A stretch of 25,347 nucleotides of DNA from the NCBI GenBank assembly GCA_964242945.1, contig CAXTCF010000040.1, positions 1 through 25,347 on the forward strand, read 5' to 3'. The notes under the pieces were generated by a model. It was not told the origin of the DNA, did no database searches, and saw only the letters and a program-made list of their open reading frames with translations. Positions 25,182 through 25,347 of this stretch are shown here, in pieces (the first letter of the stretch is position 1; every line of letters begins with the position of its first letter). Both the position numbers and the translations under genes were made by a program. This DNA comes from Mesorhizobium_B sp964242945. Its GTDB lineage: Bacteria; Pseudomonadota; Alphaproteobacteria; Rhizobiales; Rhizobiaceae.

Positions 25182-25347
25182 GATACCCCGCCTCCGAGAA
25201 GCTTGCGATCATCGAACTCGTCGAGCAGTCGCACCTGCCGGCTAGGCGCACGCTGGACAAGCTCGGCATTCCACGCTCCACCTTCAATCGTTGGTATACC
25301 GTGACTCCGAGAGATTTCGGTTTGCGGGCTGACGGATCAATGATTCA
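25178..25347 (+). pseudogene. IS3-family transposase OrfB, 5' part, apparently interrupted
   Basis: The first 40 codons (MRYPASEKLAI to STFNRWY) match the start of IS3-family OrfB. After codon 40, at 25298, the reading continues as TVTPRDFGLRADGSMI, which does not resemble the family, where a D-rich segment leading to WNRI would be expected. The frame stays open to the window edge. An insertion of another element at about 25298 is the simplest reading; a recombinant variant is the alternative. The DDE catalytic core would lie beyond the window. Confidence 0.6.

Overview
The window reads as a GC-rich alphaproteobacterial (most likely Rhizobiales) catabolic island. This rests on dense short operons, ABC importers of the ribose and dipeptide types, FCD-type GntR regulators, SMP-30 lactonases and insertion-sequence (IS) ends at both edges. 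No rRNA, tRNA or CRISPR array was seen. No species can be named from the sequence alone.

Layout. At the far left (1-43) there is what looks like one end of an IS. A minus-strand operon (2848 to 144) encodes a short-chain dehydrogenase, a 3-oxo-tetronate kinase (OtnK type, DUF1537) and a class II aldolase-like decarboxylase (OtnC type). Divergent from it, a plus-strand operon (3070-9336) encodes a ribose-type ABC importer (permease, binding protein, double ATPase, second permease), an SMP-30 lactonase and a GntR/FCD repressor. A second minus-strand operon (13396 to 9464) encodes a PRISE-like reductase, a two-subunit (split) transketolase and another short-chain dehydrogenase. A plus-strand class III aminotransferase follows (13851-15080), then a minus-strand GntR/FCD regulator (16161 to 15481) that overlaps the decayed tail of a transketolase C-subunit gene. 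A third transport operon (16643-24631) carries a complete dipeptide-type ABC importer, a second SMP-30 lactonase and a protein carrying the dimethylformamidase large-subunit domain. An IS3-family element, apparently broken in orfB, closes the window.

How the parts may work together. In the left half, an imported sugar or sugar acid could be oxidised by the SDRs, its lactone opened by the SMP-30 enzyme, and a C4 acid finished by OtnK and OtnC to a triose phosphate. The split transketolase would move two-carbon units. The right half repeats the same plan (importer, SMP-30, regulator) for a second, probably amide- or amine-containing substrate, adding an aminotransferase and the dimethylformamidase-like hydrolase. 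The substrates themselves are inferred, not shown.

Regulation. Two different palindrome-like sites occur as pairs. CATCATGCATCATG lies in the promoters of the sugar and transketolase operons. A TATGAT(A/G)TACGATA site lies in the promoters of the aminotransferase gene and the dipeptide-type importer. Two sites and two GntR regulators suggest two linked regulons.
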